A stretch of DNA of 64,000 nt from Aquabacterium sp. (GTDB lineage Bacteria; Pseudomonadota; Gammaproteobacteria; Burkholderiales; Burkholderiaceae_C), in contig JAURXM010000131.1 of NCBI GenBank assembly GCA_030654395.1, forward strand, positions 372,001 through 436,000, given 5' to 3'. Position numbers and translations under genes: made by a program. Positions 34,001 through 45,606 of this stretch are shown here, one piece after another. Position 1 is the stretch's first letter, and the number at the start of each line of letters is the position of its first letter. The notes beneath the pieces are model-generated. The model was not told the origin of the DNA, did no database searches, and saw only the letters and a list, made by a program, of their open reading frames with translations.

Positions 34001-34389
34001 ATTGGACAGTTCAGCACATTGAAACGATTTTATGGGTGACCGGCCTGTTCACCGCATCGGTGGGCTTGATGGCCTTGGCACCGACCTTGGGCCTGCGCAT
34101 CATGTTCAAAGAAGAACGCCCCAGCCCTTTGCTGGTGTTCGTCTTCAGGCACTGGGCCGTGGTCGTGGCCTCGCTCGGTGCGCTACTGATATTGGCGGCC
34201 AGCCAACCGGCCCTGCGCACCCCCATCATCATCGCTGCCGGCATTGAAAAAGCCATTTTGGTGCTGATGGTGCTGAGCAACTTGGGTAGCACGGACTTTG
34301 CCAAATGGGCACTGCCCGCTGCCATCGTAGACACCGTTTGCGTGGTGATGTACGTGATGTACCTGCTGGCCACACAGCCTGTTGCATGA
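33997..34389 (+). CDS. Small four-helix membrane protein
   Basis: The 130-residue protein has about four hydrophobic segments (about 9-30, 47-67, 71-92 and 103-125) and few charged residues. I do not recognise a named family; many small DoxX- or DUF-type membrane proteins look similar. It begins in the stop codon of the thioesterase gene and is probably controlled with it by the HxlR regulator. A bidirectional terminator follows directly after its stop. A role in coping with the same electrophile or acid stress is only inferred. Confidence 0.75.
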   Translation: MNWTVQHIETILWVTGLFTASVGLMALAPTLGLRIMFKEERPSPLLVFVFRHWAVVVASLGALLILAASQPALRTPIIIAAGIEKAILVLMVLSNLGSTDFAKWALPAAIVDTVCVVMYVMYLLATQPVA

Positions 34390-34413
34390 AAAAAGGCCTC
34401 GGGGCCTTTTTCT
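34389..34413. terminator. Bidirectional rho-independent terminator
   Basis: AAAAGGCC (34391-34398) pairs with GGCCTTTT (34403-34410) across TCGG, with A and T runs on both sides. It lies in the 24-nt gap between the convergent membrane protein and Tim44-like genes and can stop transcription from both. Confidence 0.88.
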
Positions 34414-35367
34414 TTAACCCTGCAAAGGGGTGATACCTGCAATCGACCACTCACCGCTGTCGTTGAGCGGTTTGACCAAGTGCCACAACTCATCAAACGG
34501 TTGTGCGCCTTGATCAGCTTCTTCGCGAATCAGGCCGTGAAAGCGCACAGAAACAACCCACTGAGCATCGTCCTTGGCCGTATCGACCAGTTCCGCATCG
34601 AGCTGCATCACGTCAGTCTGATTGGCTTTTTGTCCACGCTCTTGCAAGTCCAAACGCAAAGAGGCAAACAGCTCCGGCGTAGTGAACTTACGCAGATCAT
34701 CCACATTACCCGCGTCATTGGCCGCTTGCAAGCGGATGAAAATCATCTTGGCTATGCGCGCAAAACCATCGGCATCAAAACCAGCAGGCACATTACTCAG
34801 GTTGGCCACAGGTGCAGCCGCAGATGCAACCGGGCTGGCGGAACCTTGGGCAAAGCCAGGTTGAGCCGCTGGCTGCTGCATCTCACGCCGCATGGGGGCT
34901 TGCATGGGGTTATTAAAGGAGGGGCCACCTGCCGTTGCCAACTGCGGGCCCGCCGACTGCGCCCCGCCCTTAAAGCGCTTCATCAGCCAGCCGATCACCA
35001 AGACGGCCACACCTGCCACCAACATCATCATGATCATGTTGCCCATGGCCTCACCCATGCCCAAATGGCTCATCAGCGCGGCAATACCCAAGCCAGCTGC
35101 CAAACCTGCAATCGGGCCCATCCACGAGCGCTTGCCAGCGGGCGCAGCCGGTGCAGCCCCTTGCGCAGGCGCGGCATTGGCTTGCTGACCTGGCTTGGTC
35201 GCTTGATTCGATACTGAGTCAGGCGCCTGTTTGGCAGGCATTTGCCGCTGCATACCCGCAGGACGCCCGCTACCCAGTCGCTTGGCTTGCACATCCATGG
35301 ATGTCGCCACCATGCCGACACCGGCCAAAACCATGGCCAAAGCCATCAAGCTGTTCTTCAGTTTCAT
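34414..35367 (-). CDS. Tim44-like domain protein
   Basis: The 317-residue protein has an N-terminal signal or anchor (about 7-30). A low-complexity Pro/Ala/Gln linker (about 35-85) and two more hydrophobic stretches (about 88-105 and 113-132) follow. A Tim44-like domain occupies about 190-317 (FARIAKMIFIRLQAANDAGNVDDLRKFTTPELFASLRLDLQERG). Tim44-like domains in bacteria are often membrane-associated and bind protein or lipid; the role is unknown in beta-proteobacteria. The start at 35367 is chosen because the signal begins there. It converges on the terminator described above, and its 3' end is separated from it by no bases. Confidence 0.88.
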   Translation of the reverse strand: MKLKNSLMALAMVLAGVGMVATSMDVQAKRLGSGRPAGMQRQMPAKQAPDSVSNQATKPGQQANAAPAQGAAPAAPAGKRSWMGPIAGLAAGLGIAALMSHLGMGEAMGNMIMMMLVAGVAVLVIGWLMKRFKGGAQSAGPQLATAGGPSFNNPMQAPMRREMQQPAAQPGFAQGSASPVASAAAPVANLSNVPAGFDADGFARIAKMIFIRLQAANDAGNVDDLRKFTTPELFASLRLDLQERGQKANQTDVMQLDAELVDTAKDDAQWVVSVRFHGLIREEADQGAQPFDELWHLVKPLNDSGEWSIAGITPLQG

Positions 35368-35518
35368 GAGGTGATTGATCCTTGCCCCTTCAGGGCCTTG
35401 AAAACAGGGTCTATTGTGCACAAGGCACTGCGATATTTAATCTAAATGTAAGCAAGACCCCATATTTCAAGTGCCATTAGCTCCCACAAGGGACGCACAC
35501 TGGGGATAATCCGCCCCC

Positions 35519-36940
35519 ATGACCTCCCCCACATCTGCCAGCAGCGCTTTCAGTAGCCTGCCCCTGAGCCCCGCTATGCAGGACAACCTGCAAAGCCTGG
35601 GCTACCTCACCATGACACCCATTCAGGCCGCCAGCCTGCCTCTGACCTTGGCAGGCCACGACCTGATCGCCCAAGCCAAAACGGGCAGCGGCAAAACCGC
35701 CGCCTTTGGCTTGGCCCTGCTGCACCGCTTGGTGCCTCAAAACTTCGCCGTGCAAGCCATGGTGATGTGCCCAACACGCGAACTCGCCGACCAAGTCACC
35801 CAAGAAATCCGCCGCCTGGCGCGTGCAGAGGACAACATCAAGGTGCTGACCCTGTGCGGTGGCAGCACCATGCGGCCTCAGATTGAGAGCCTGTCCCATG
35901 GCGCTCACATCGTTGTGGGCACCCCAGGTCGCCTCATGGACCATCTGGAGCGCGGCACACTCGACCTGCACAGCCTGAACACCTTGGTCTTGGACGAGGC
36001 CGACCGCATGCTGGACATGGGTTTTCACGATGACATCGTGACCGTGACCCGCCAATGCCCCAAGAACCGCCAGACTTTGTTGTTCTCGGCCACCTACCCA
36101 GAGGGCATTGCCAAGCTCAGCGCGCAGTTTTTGCGCAACCCTACTGAGGTCAAAGTCCAAGCCACGCATGAGGCTAACAAGATCCGCCAACGCTGGTATG
36201 AGGTCGCCAAGGCCACGCGGCTCGACGCCGTGTCCAAACTGCTGCTGCACTATCGGCCCGCCAGCGCCATCGCTTTTTGCAATACGAAAGCAGCGTGCCG
36301 CGACTTGGTCGACGTATTGAGTGCGCACGGCATCGAGGCCATCGCCCTGCACGGCGACCTAGAGCAGCGTGACCGCGACCAAGTCCTGATCCAGTTCGCC
36401 AACCGCAGCGCCTCGGTGTTGGTGGCCACCGACGTGGCCGCACGCGGACTAGACATCGCCCAACTTGAAGCTGTGATCAATGTAGACGTCACACCTGACC
36501 CTGAAATACACATCCACCGCATCGGGCGCACAGGACGTGGCGACGCAGAAGGCTGGGCACTCAATTTGGCCAGCATGGACGAAATGGGCCGCGTCGGCAA
36601 CATCGAGCTGCTGCAAGGCCGAGAGTCTGTTTGGCACAAGCTTGAAGAGTTGACCCCAGCCAGCCAAGAACCCCTGCTGCCACCCATGGTCACCATCCAG
36701 ATTCTGGGCGGCCGCAAGGAAAAGCTGCGACCAGGCGACTTGCTGGGCGCGCTGACTGGCGAGGGCGGCTTTGAGGGCAGTCAAATCGGCAAAATCAACG
36801 TGACCGACTTCCACACCTATGTGGCCATTGAGCGCAGCGTTGCAGGCAAGGCCTTGGCCCAACTCAACGTGATCAAAGTCAAAGGGAAAAAGACCAAGGC
36901 CCGGCTACTTAAAGACGCATTGGCGGACACCGCTGACTGA
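35519..36940 (+). CDS. dbpA: ATP-dependent RNA helicase DbpA
   Basis: This 473-residue DEAD-box helicase remodels 23S rRNA during large-subunit assembly. Motifs: Q motif (GYLTMTPIQAASLP), Walker A AKTGSGKT, PTRELA, DEAD in VLDEADRMLDMGF, SAT (FSATYPEG), and the C-terminal helicase motif HRIGRTGRGD. The final 75 residues (VTIQILGGRKEKLRPGDLLGALTGEGGFEGSQIGKINV) are the DbpA RNA-binding domain that recognises hairpin 92 of 23S rRNA. This distinguishes it from RhlE or SrmB. The length is normal. It starts 151 nt after the Tim44-like start, with no obvious Shine-Dalgarno. Confidence 0.95.
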   Translation: MTSPTSASSAFSSLPLSPAMQDNLQSLGYLTMTPIQAASLPLTLAGHDLIAQAKTGSGKTAAFGLALLHRLVPQNFAVQAMVMCPTRELADQVTQEIRRLARAEDNIKVLTLCGGSTMRPQIESLSHGAHIVVGTPGRLMDHLERGTLDLHSLNTLVLDEADRMLDMGFHDDIVTVTRQCPKNRQTLLFSATYPEGIAKLSAQFLRNPTEVKVQATHEANKIRQRWYEVAKATRLDAVSKLLLHYRPASAIAFCNTKAACRDLVDVLSAHGIEAIALHGDLEQRDRDQVLIQFANRSASVLVATDVAARGLDIAQLEAVINVDVTPDPEIHIHRIGRTGRGDAEGWALNLASMDEMGRVGNIELLQGRESVWHKLEELTPASQEPLLPPMVTIQILGGRKEKLRPGDLLGALTGEGGFEGSQIGKINVTDFHTYVAIERSVAGKALAQLNVIKVKGKKTKARLLKDALADTAD

Positions 36941-37057
36941 CCAACCCCACAGCGCAATGCCCTTAAGTAAAATGTGGCCTCTCAAAAGGCCATCCAAGCG
37001 ACAATAGAGGGTTGTCCGATTGATGTATTGCACGATGCGTTTTGCGCGTCCCCGCCC

Positions 37058-39568
37058 ATGACTGCCCAGACCACCGAGCACAAACCACCCGCCACAATGG
37101 CCATGCCTCAGGCGCCCAAGCCCCTGATGGGCTACCGCCCCTATTGGGCCAAGCGCTTTGGCCGGGCCAAGTTCCTGCCCATGAGCCGGGATGAAATGAA
37201 CGAGCTGGGCTGGGACAGCTGCGACATCATCATCGTCACAGGTGATGCCTATGTCGATCACCCCAGCTTTGGCATGGCCGTGATTGGCCGGGTGCTAGAG
37301 GCACAAGGTTTTCGCGTCGGCATCATCGCGCAACCTGACTGGCAAAGTGCCGACCCGTTCAAGGTATTGGGCAAGCCCAATTTATTCTGGGGCGTGGCAG
37401 CGGGCAACATGGACTCGATGATCAACCGGTACACGGCGGACCGCAAGATCCGCAGCGATGACGCCTACACACCGGGCGGCAGCGCGGGCAAACGCCCCGA
37501 TCGCGCCTCGCTGGTTTACGCGCAACGCTGCAAAGAGGCCTTCCCCGAGGTGCCCATCATCATGGGCGGCATCGAGGCGTCGCTGCGCCGCATCGCCCAC
37601 TACGACTATTGGCAAGACAAGGTGCGCCGATCCATCGTGATGGACGCCAAGGCCGACTTGCTGCTGTACGGCAATGCCGAGCGCGCCATCATCGAGATCG
37701 CACACCGACTGGCCGCACGCGAACCGATCGAGCACATCACCGATGTGCGCGGCACGGCTTTTTTGCGCCGCACCAACGACCCGACTGCTGCGGGCTGGTT
37801 CGAGCTGGATTCGACCGAGGTTGACCTGCCCGGCCGCATCGACCAGCACATCAACCCCTACATGACCACAGGCCAGCAGGCCGAGGCCAACGGCACGACC
37901 TGCGCCCTTGAAGAATCCGGCGAGTTTGATCCTGCCAAGAAAACCGCCGCCCAAGCCATGGGCAGCGACGTCAAGCCGATCAAAATCGTATTGAACCCGG
38001 CACTGGCCAGCAAAGCAGCCTTGCCTTTGCCATTACCCGTGCGCAGCGGCAAGATCGTGATGCCACCGCGCGATCGCACCGTGATCCGCCTGCCGTCCTA
38101 CGAGCAAATCAAGAGCGACCCCGTGCTCTACGCCCACGCCAACCGGGTGCTGCACCTTGAGACCAACCCCGGCAACGCCCGCGCACTGGTTCAGGCCCAC
38201 GCCCACCGCGATGTGTGGATCAACCCACCGCCCATCCCATTGAGCATGGCCGAGATGGATTACGTGTTCGATCTAGACTACGCACGCAGCCCGCACCCAG
38301 CTTACGCCGACGAAAACGGCAGCCACGACCACGCCACCAAAATCCCCGCTTGGGAGATGATCCGCTTCAGCGTGAACATCATGCGCGGCTGCTTTGGCGG
38401 CTGCACCTTCTGCTCCATCACCGAGCACGAGGGCCGCATCATTCAAAGCCGATCTGAAGACTCGGTCATCCACGAAATCGAAGAAATCCGCGACAAGGTC
38501 AAAGGCTTCACAGGCGTCATCTCCGATCTGGGTGGCCCAACGGCCAACATGTACCGCATCGGCTGCCGCTCCGAAGAAATCGAAGCCGCTTGCCGCAAGC
38601 CATCGTGCGTCTACCCCGGCATCTGCCCAAACCTGAACACGCACCACGGCCCGCTGATCAAGATGTACCGCCGCGCCCGCGAACTGCGTGGCGTCAAAAA
38701 AATCCTGATCAGCTCAGGCTTGCGCTATGACTTGGCCATCAAATCGCCCGAGTACATCAAAGAGCTGGTCACGCACCACGTGGGCGGCTATTTGAAGATC
38801 GCGCCCGAGCACACCGAAGGCGGGCCGCTGTCCAAGATGATGAAGCCGGGCATTGGCACGTATGACAAGTTCAAGCAGCTGTTTGAGCAATACAGCGCCG
38901 AGGCCGGCAAGAAGCAATACCTGATCCCCTACTTCATCGCCGCCCACCCCGGCACCAGCGACGAAGACATGATGAACTTGGCTGTCTGGCTCAAGCGCAA
39001 CAGCTTCAAGGCCGACCAAGTACAGACCTTCTACCCCAGCCCCATGGCCACCGCCACGGCGATGTACCACTCTGGGCGCAACCCGCTCAAAGGCATCAGC
39101 CGCATCGAAGGCAAGGGCGAGCGCGTGGACATCGTCAAGGGCGACAAACGAAGGCGCCTGCACAAGGCATTTCTGCGTTACCACGACCCCAACAACTGGC
39201 CACTGCTGCGCGAAGCCCTCAAATCAATGGGGCGAGCCGACCTGATCGGCAATGGGCAGCATCACCTGATCCCCTTCTACCAGCCTCAAACCGATGGCAC
39301 GTACCAGAGCGCGCGGCGCAAAAATTCGACTGGCGCAGGCGTCAACACATCTGCGGTGACCACAGGCCGAGTAAACCGTGCCGCTGAACCAGCTGACCCG
39401 CGCAACATACAGAAGGTGCAAGCACGTAAAGGGCAAATTCTGACGCAACACACGGGCCTGCCTCCTAGGGAACACACGGTCAGCAAGAGCAGCAAAGTTG
39501 CCACCAAAACGCGATCCAGTAGCTCCGTGCCGCGCAAGAAGCCTCGAACAACTTCAGGCTTGCCTTAA
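37058..39568 (+). CDS. ygiQ: YgiQ family radical SAM protein
   Basis: The 836-residue protein has a B12-binding-like N-terminal region (about 20-250; [61 protein letters not shown]). The radical SAM CX3CX2C motif follows ([11 protein letters not shown], Cys445/449/452). A large catalytic barrel contains [19 protein letters not shown] and [17 protein letters not shown]. YgiQ proteins are widespread, but their reaction is not established. The last 90 residues are low-complexity, basic and Ser/Thr-rich, which looks species-specific. The ATG at 37058 is preferred to an open extension from 36974, which crosses into the dbpA-ygiQ gap. Substrate unknown. Confidence 0.93.
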   Translation: MTAQTTEHKPPATMAMPQAPKPLMGYRPYWAKRFGRAKFLPMSRDEMNELGWDSCDIIIVTGDAYVDHPSFGMAVIGRVLEAQGFRVGIIAQPDWQSADPFKVLGKPNLFWGVAAGNMDSMINRYTADRKIRSDDAYTPGGSAGKRPDRASLVYAQRCKEAFPEVPIIMGGIEASLRRIAHYDYWQDKVRRSIVMDAKADLLLYGNAERAIIEIAHRLAAREPIEHITDVRGTAFLRRTNDPTAAGWFELDSTEVDLPGRIDQHINPYMTTGQQAEANGTTCALEESGEFDPAKKTAAQAMGSDVKPIKIVLNPALASKAALPLPLPVRSGKIVMPPRDRTVIRLPSYEQIKSDPVLYAHANRVLHLETNPGNARALVQAHAHRDVWINPPPIPLSMAEMDYVFDLDYARSPHPAYADENGSHDHATKIPAWEMIRFSVNIMRGCFGGCTFCSITEHEGRIIQSRSEDSVIHEIEEIRDKVKGFTGVISDLGGPTANMYRIGCRSEEIEAACRKPSCVYPGICPNLNTHHGPLIKMYRRARELRGVKKILISSGLRYDLAIKSPEYIKELVTHHVGGYLKIAPEHTEGGPLSKMMKPGIGTYDKFKQLFEQYSAEAGKKQYLIPYFIAAHPGTSDEDMMNLAVWLKRNSFKADQVQTFYPSPMATATAMYHSGRNPLKGISRIEGKGERVDIVKGDKRRRLHKAFLRYHDPNNWPLLREALKSMGRADLIGNGQHHLIPFYQPQTDGTYQSARRKNSTGAGVNTSAVTTGRVNRAAEPADPRNIQKVQARKGQILTQHTGLPPREHTVSKSSKVATKTRSSSSVPRKKPRTTSGLP

Positions 39569-39597
39569 ACTCCTTGCTTTCTCAGCGCCTGCCGTCC

Positions 39598-40374
39598 ATG
39601 TCTCTTGCATCACCCGGGAACGCTTCCGCCCTGTTCGACCTCAAGAGCGCCTCGCTCACCTTGGTGGCCTTTGTGCTCAAAACCGGGAACATCTTGGCGT
39701 TGGGGCAGGCCATGTCTGAGCGCTTTGCTGACACGCCCGATTTTTTCAGTCGCGATCCTGTCGTCATTGACCTCACTCATCTCGCCAGCTTGGACGCCGC
39801 CGTCAATTTCGACGCCTTGGTTGCCTTGCTGCTGAGCTTCAAGCTCAACCCCGTAGCCGTGCGTGGCGGCACCGTCAAACAAACAGCAGCTGCGCTGGAG
39901 GCCGGTTTGGGCGAAGCCCCCGATAGCCACACCGCACAGCCCCGCGGCGAGCCCACTGTCAAAACCGTGGTGCAAGAAGTCATCAAAGAGGTGATCCGCG
40001 AGGTACGGGTCGAAGTACCGGTTCAAGTAGCCGTCGCCTCAACGACGATGTTGATCGACAAACCATTGCGCTCGGGTCAACAAATTTACGCCAAAGGGGG
40101 CGACCTGATCATCACCGCCGTGGTCAACCACGGCGCCGAGGTCATCGCAGACGGCAGCATCCACGTGTATGCCCCTCTGCGAGGCAAAGCCATCGCCGGC
40201 GCCAAAGGCAACAAAGACGCCCGCATTTTTGCAACTTGCATGGAACCAGAATTGCTTTCCATCGCTGGCACATACCGCACGACAGAGAACCCGCTGCCGC
40301 CCAATGTGCGCGGCAAACCTGCCCAGATCCGCCTAGATGGTGAGCGGCTGGTTTTCGACCCTATTGATATTTGA
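39598..40374 (+). CDS. minC: Septum site-determining protein MinC
   Basis: MinC inhibits FtsZ polymerisation away from mid-cell. The 258-residue protein has an N-terminal MinC_N domain (about 5-100; FDLKSASLTLVAFVLKTGNILALGQAM) and a linker rich in Val/Glu repeats (VVQEVIKEVIREVRVEVPVQ). The C-terminal MinC_C beta-helix (about 150-258) contains RSGQQIYAKGGDLIITAVVNHGAEVIADGSIHVYAPLRGKAIAG, the MinD-binding RSGQ region. The linker is an unusually regular alternation of hydrophobic and charged residues. It is followed by minD and minE in the usual order. Confidence 0.96.
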   Translation: MSLASPGNASALFDLKSASLTLVAFVLKTGNILALGQAMSERFADTPDFFSRDPVVIDLTHLASLDAAVNFDALVALLLSFKLNPVAVRGGTVKQTAAALEAGLGEAPDSHTAQPRGEPTVKTVVQEVIKEVIREVRVEVPVQVAVASTTMLIDKPLRSGQQIYAKGGDLIITAVVNHGAEVIADGSIHVYAPLRGKAIAGAKGNKDARIFATCMEPELLSIAGTYRTTENPLPPNVRGKPAQIRLDGERLVFDPIDI

Positions 40375-40415
40375 TGCAAGCTATGACCCAGACAACTTTG
40401 AAAGGACCGCCATCC

Positions 40416-41231
40416 ATGGCCAAAATCATCGTGGTGACCTCTGGTAAGGGGGGCGTCGGCAAGACGACCACCAGCGCCAGCTTCGCATCGGGCTTGGCCC
40501 TGCGTGGTCACAAAACCGCCGTCATCGACTTTGACGTGGGTCTGCGCAACCTCGACCTCATCATGGGGTGTGAGCGCCGTGTGGTGTATGACCTGATCAA
40601 CGTGATTCATGGCGAAGCCAACCTGAACCAGGCCCTCATCAAGGACAAACAGGTCGACAACCTTTACGTGCTGGCTGCCTCGCAAACACGTGACAAAGAC
40701 GCACTGACGCAAGACGGTGTTGAGCGCGTCTTGAAAGATTTGGGCGAGATGGGTTTCGAGTACGTCATCTGCGATTCCCCTGCCGGGATCGAGACGGGCG
40801 CGCTGATGGCCATGCACTTTGCAGACGAGGCCATCGTGGTGACCAACCCCGAAGTGTCGTCTGTGCGCGACTCTGACCGCATTTTGGGCATGCTCAATAG
40901 CAAAACCAAACGTGCACAAGAAGGCGGCGAGCCCATCAAGGAGCACCTGCTGATCACCCGCTACAACCCCAACCGGGTTGAAGGCGGCCACATGCTGTCG
41001 CTGGAGGATGTCCATGAGATCCTGCGCGTCAAGCTGATCGGCGTCATCCCTGAATCTGAGACCGTACTGAATGCCTCGAACCAAGGCATCCCTGCGATCC
41101 ACATGAAGGACACCGATGTGTCCGAGGCTTACAAGGACGTCATTGCCCGCTTCTTGGGCGAAGACAAACCCATGCGCTTCATCGATGCCGAAAAACCCGG
41201 CTTCTTCAAGCGCCTATTCGGAGGCAAGTAA
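40416..41231 (+). CDS. minD: Septum site-determining ATPase MinD
   Basis: The 271-residue deviant Walker ATPase (KGGVGKTT near residue 11) oscillates on the membrane with MinE and recruits MinC. Other marks are [48 protein letters not shown], and the C-terminal amphipathic targeting helix in [17 protein letters not shown]. The start at 40416 is chosen because AAAGGA lies about 10 nt upstream; an ATG at 40371 in the same frame overlaps minC. minE follows 4 nt later, so minD and minE are coupled. Confidence 0.97.
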   Translation: MAKIIVVTSGKGGVGKTTTSASFASGLALRGHKTAVIDFDVGLRNLDLIMGCERRVVYDLINVIHGEANLNQALIKDKQVDNLYVLAASQTRDKDALTQDGVERVLKDLGEMGFEYVICDSPAGIETGALMAMHFADEAIVVTNPEVSSVRDSDRILGMLNSKTKRAQEGGEPIKEHLLITRYNPNRVEGGHMLSLEDVHEILRVKLIGVIPESETVLNASNQGIPAIHMKDTDVSEAYKDVIARFLGEDKPMRFIDAEKPGFFKRLFGGK

Positions 41232-41235
41232 GACC

Positions 41236-41493
41236 ATGGGATTTTTGTCCTTCTTCCTCGGTGAAAAAAAGCAGACCGCCAATGTGGCCAAAGAAAGGCT
41301 GCAACTGATCCTCGCACATGAGCGCTCAGGTAGGGGCGCCAGCCCCAGTTACCTGCCAGACCTACAACGCGAGCTGATAGCGGTTATCTCCAAGTATGTG
41401 TCGATCAATCCAGACGACATCAAAGTGTCTATGGAGCGGCAAGACAATCTGGAAGTACTCGAAGTCAAGATCGAGCTACCAGAAGCCCGGTAA
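41236..41493 (+). CDS. minE: Cell division topological specificity factor MinE
   Basis: The 85-residue protein starts with the membrane-targeting/anti-MinCD segment [32 protein letters not shown]. It ends with the topological specificity domain ([32 protein letters not shown]). It displaces MinD from the membrane and drives Min oscillation. The size is typical. It is four nt from the minD stop. A short CCCCT/AGGGG hairpin with no T-run lies about 20 nt after its stop. Confidence 0.97.
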   Translation: MGFLSFFLGEKKQTANVAKERLQLILAHERSGRGASPSYLPDLQRELIAVISKYVSINPDDIKVSMERQDNLEVLEVKIELPEAR

Positions 41494-41651
41494 CGGGTTG
41501 AAATTGAGCGGCAGCCCCCTGACAAGGGGCATGCGCAGATGAGATGCATCCCTAGGCAGCCAAGCCAAAGCGCATATGTTGCAGTGCACAATAGGCAGTG
41601 AGGCGACATCCAGTTGCCCTTACTCAACTGCGTCGAAGGAAGGTTTCAAGC

Positions 41652-42416
41652 ATGCGCTACGTCGTGTTCAACCAGAAGGGTGGTGTCGGCAAGTCCACCA
41701 TCACCTGCAACCTCGCCGCCATCAGCGCCAGCCAAGGCATGCGCACACTGGTGGTCGATCTGGATCCACAAGGCAACTCTACGCAGTACCTGCTGGGTCA
41801 CTCTCAAGAGGACGCTGACATCAGCGCCGCCGAGTTTTTCAGCCAAACGCTGAAGTTCAGCACACGCCCTAAAGGCGCGGATGACTACACGGTTGACACC
41901 CCTTGGGACGGCCTGCGCCTGATGCCCTCGCACCCCAGCTTGGATGAGTTGCACGCCAAGCTAGAGTCTCGCGCCAAAATCTACAAATTGCGCGAGGCGC
42001 TGGTCGATCTGGCGGATCAGTACGACCGCATTTACATCGATACCCCGCCTGCGCTGAACTTCTACACCCGCTCAGCTTTGATCGCATCCCAAGGCTGCTT
42101 GATACCGTTTGACTGCGATGACTTCTCACGCCGAGCGCTCTACACCCTGCTTGATAACGTGCAAGAGATACAGGGCGATCACAACGAAGAGTTGAAGGTT
42201 GCCGGCATCATCGTGAACCAGTTTCAGCCGCGAGCCACCTTGCCCCAAAAATTGGTGCAGGAACTGATCGACGAAGGCCTGCCTGTACTGCAACCCTATC
42301 TCAGTGCCTCCGTTCGCATCAAAGAATCACATCAGCAGGCCAAACCCATGATCCACTTGGATGCCAAACATAAACTAACCCAAGAGATGGTGGCCTTGCA
42401 CGACACATTGGGCTGA
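41652..42416 (+). CDS. ParA family ATPase (orphan)
   Basis: The 254-residue deviant Walker ATPase has KGGVGKSTITCNLAAISASQG at the N-terminus, LDPQGNSTQYLLG (switch II-like) and IYIDTPPALNFYTRSALIAS. A C-terminal helical region (QAKPMIHLDAKHKLTQEMVAL) follows. ParA proteins move cargo such as chromosomes, plasmids or protein clusters over the nucleoid. No parB is next to it, so this is not the chromosomal par locus. It lies 158 nt after minE on the same strand. Lone ParA proteins near minCDE are seen in related bacteria; a role in positioning a protein complex is likely but inferred. Confidence 0.9.
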   Translation: MRYVVFNQKGGVGKSTITCNLAAISASQGMRTLVVDLDPQGNSTQYLLGHSQEDADISAAEFFSQTLKFSTRPKGADDYTVDTPWDGLRLMPSHPSLDELHAKLESRAKIYKLREALVDLADQYDRIYIDTPPALNFYTRSALIASQGCLIPFDCDDFSRRALYTLLDNVQEIQGDHNEELKVAGIIVNQFQPRATLPQKLVQELIDEGLPVLQPYLSASVRIKESHQQAKPMIHLDAKHKLTQEMVALHDTLG

Positions 42417-42513
42417 TCACAAGGGGTGTTTAAGTGACAATTTGTTGACCTACCCAGGATCACCCGATGGTCGAGCACAACACTCCCCCCACCCCCTCAA
42501 ATAGAGGGTGGTT

Positions 42514-42528
42514 GATACAGCTTGTATC
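42514..42528. promoter_or_regulatory. Perfect palindrome GATACA-GCT-TGTATC
   Basis: This 15-nt palindrome lies 172 nt before the ATG of the acyltransferase gene in the 283-nt gap after parA. It is a typical size for a dimeric repressor or activator site, with 6-nt arms and a 3-nt centre. The binding protein is unknown. Confidence 0.45.
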
Positions 42529-42549
42529 CTTCATGCTGTGAAAAATGAA

Positions 42550-42579
42550 CGGTTTCTTGCTTTTTTGCGAAACAAACCG
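42550..42579. repeat. Hairpin with CGGTTT/AAACCG arms
   Basis: CGGTTT (42550-42555) pairs with AAACCG (42574-42579); inside it TTTC and GAAA can pair instead. It may fold in the leader RNA of the acyltransferase transcript. A second small palindrome, CCGAC-G-GTCGG, follows at 42598-42608. Confidence 0.35.
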
Positions 42580-42597
42580 CTCAAAGTGAACCTGTTA

Positions 42598-42608
42598 CCG
42601 ACGGTCGG
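42598..42608. promoter_or_regulatory. Palindrome CCGAC-G-GTCGG
   Basis: This 11-nt perfect palindrome lies 91 nt upstream of the acyltransferase start. It is short and could occur by chance, but it falls in the same leader as two other dyads. Confidence 0.3.
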
Positions 42609-42699
42609 GATGGGTGTTCGCTGACCTGATTGGTGTAGCAAAAACGCGGTAATAGCGGCAGCTGCGTCAGCCAGGAAGTCTGTAGTTTTGGGCTTCACA

Positions 42700-43443
42700 A
42701 TGACAGATGTAAAACTGCCAAGAGACCGTCTTGATGCCGGGTCGTCGGCCAATATCCAATGGCTGCCCTTTCGCATTCGCATCGCCAGCAGCGATGAGGA
42801 CATCCACAAAGCCGTAGCGGTCAGAACACAAGCCTATGGCCTGCGCGTACCGGGCATGGAAACTGTGCTCAAAGACCCCGAGCCCGATGATTACCGCGAC
42901 GATGCCGTTTTGCTCATCGCTGAATCGAAAGAGGATGGGCAGGTGCTGGGTTCGTTAAGGTTAATCACCAACGCAACACACCCCCTGTTTCTTGAACAAG
43001 AAGTCGCATTGCCAGCAGCATTCAAGGGATGCCGCCTACTGGAGGGATGGCGTTTGACTGTTCTAAACAGCGAGCAAGCACGCATGGTTACCGCGGCACT
43101 GTGCAAGTCGCTGTTCGAAATAAGTCTGCGATGTGACATTGATTATGTGCTGGCCGCAGCACGCCCCCCGGTCGACAGAATCTACAGATCCATGCAATTT
43201 AAAGATGCATTAGCCGGGGAAAAATTAGTCTTATCTAATACTTTGAATATCCCTCATGGGCTTTACTATATCCCTGTACGCGAAGCTGCCACCTTGTGGC
43301 GAATCGCAAAATGGCCGCTTTATCCATTCATGGCTCTGACAAAGCACCCGGATATTGAAATCGACCATGACGTCGTTCGTCGTCGGTTTCACCCAGTGTC
43401 ATTGTTGAATGGAGGTGTGGCGTCTCACAACATCACCGTCTGA
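42700..43443 (+). CDS. LuxI/FeeM-like N-acyltransferase
   Basis: The 247-residue protein has the sequence order of autoinducer synthases and N-acyl amino acid synthases (FeeM, PEP-CTERM-associated acyltransferase): KAVAVRTQAYGLRV (about 36-49), DDYRDDAVLLIAES (about 62-75), VLGSLRLITN (about 81-90) and LLEGWRLTVLN (about 113-123). These correspond to the R...Y/F, the D-rich strand, the G-x-x-RL strand and the E-x-x-R motif of LuxI. Such enzymes join an acyl chain from acyl-ACP or acyl-CoA to an amine. The ATG at 42700 is chosen over a TTG at 42688. Codons in 43185-43310 look more AT-rich than neighbours. A hybrid sensor kinase gene follows by 285 nt. Exact product unknown. Confidence 0.72.
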   Translation: MTDVKLPRDRLDAGSSANIQWLPFRIRIASSDEDIHKAVAVRTQAYGLRVPGMETVLKDPEPDDYRDDAVLLIAESKEDGQVLGSLRLITNATHPLFLEQEVALPAAFKGCRLLEGWRLTVLNSEQARMVTAALCKSLFEISLRCDIDYVLAAARPPVDRIYRSMQFKDALAGEKLVLSNTLNIPHGLYYIPVREAATLWRIAKWPLYPFMALTKHPDIEIDHDVVRRRFHPVSLLNGGVASHNITV

Positions 43444-43728
43444 TCACCTATGCTTAGCTGTACCTTGCATTCGTCCTCTACTGGCCTTGCCACGCTTGAC
43501 AGCGTTGCCCGTATCCGCAAAGATGCGGCTGGCATAGCGATCCGCCCCCTATGGCTCGATTCGCTACCCCGAACCCTTACCCCTGATACTCGCTGAGCGT
43601 GAGTCAATCGTTGCCCACCTACGGCCGTCATACCCGGCCAACTGTTGGGCTTACTGTGTGTCCGATTCAACTTCTGGATGACCAGATCAAGATGGGACGT
43701 CGTCGTGGGCACTATTAAGGATCGAGCA

Positions 43729-45592
<1,864 letters not shown>

Positions 45593-45606
<14 letters not shown>

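Noticed and set aside
35477..36352. A 291-codon open frame antisense to dbpA
   Set aside because: It is fully opposite a conserved helicase, has no recognisable domain, and its composition is that expected from the high-GC reverse frame.
40086..41102. A 338-codon open frame antisense to minC/minD
   Set aside because: Both sense genes are certain, and the reverse translation has no domain.
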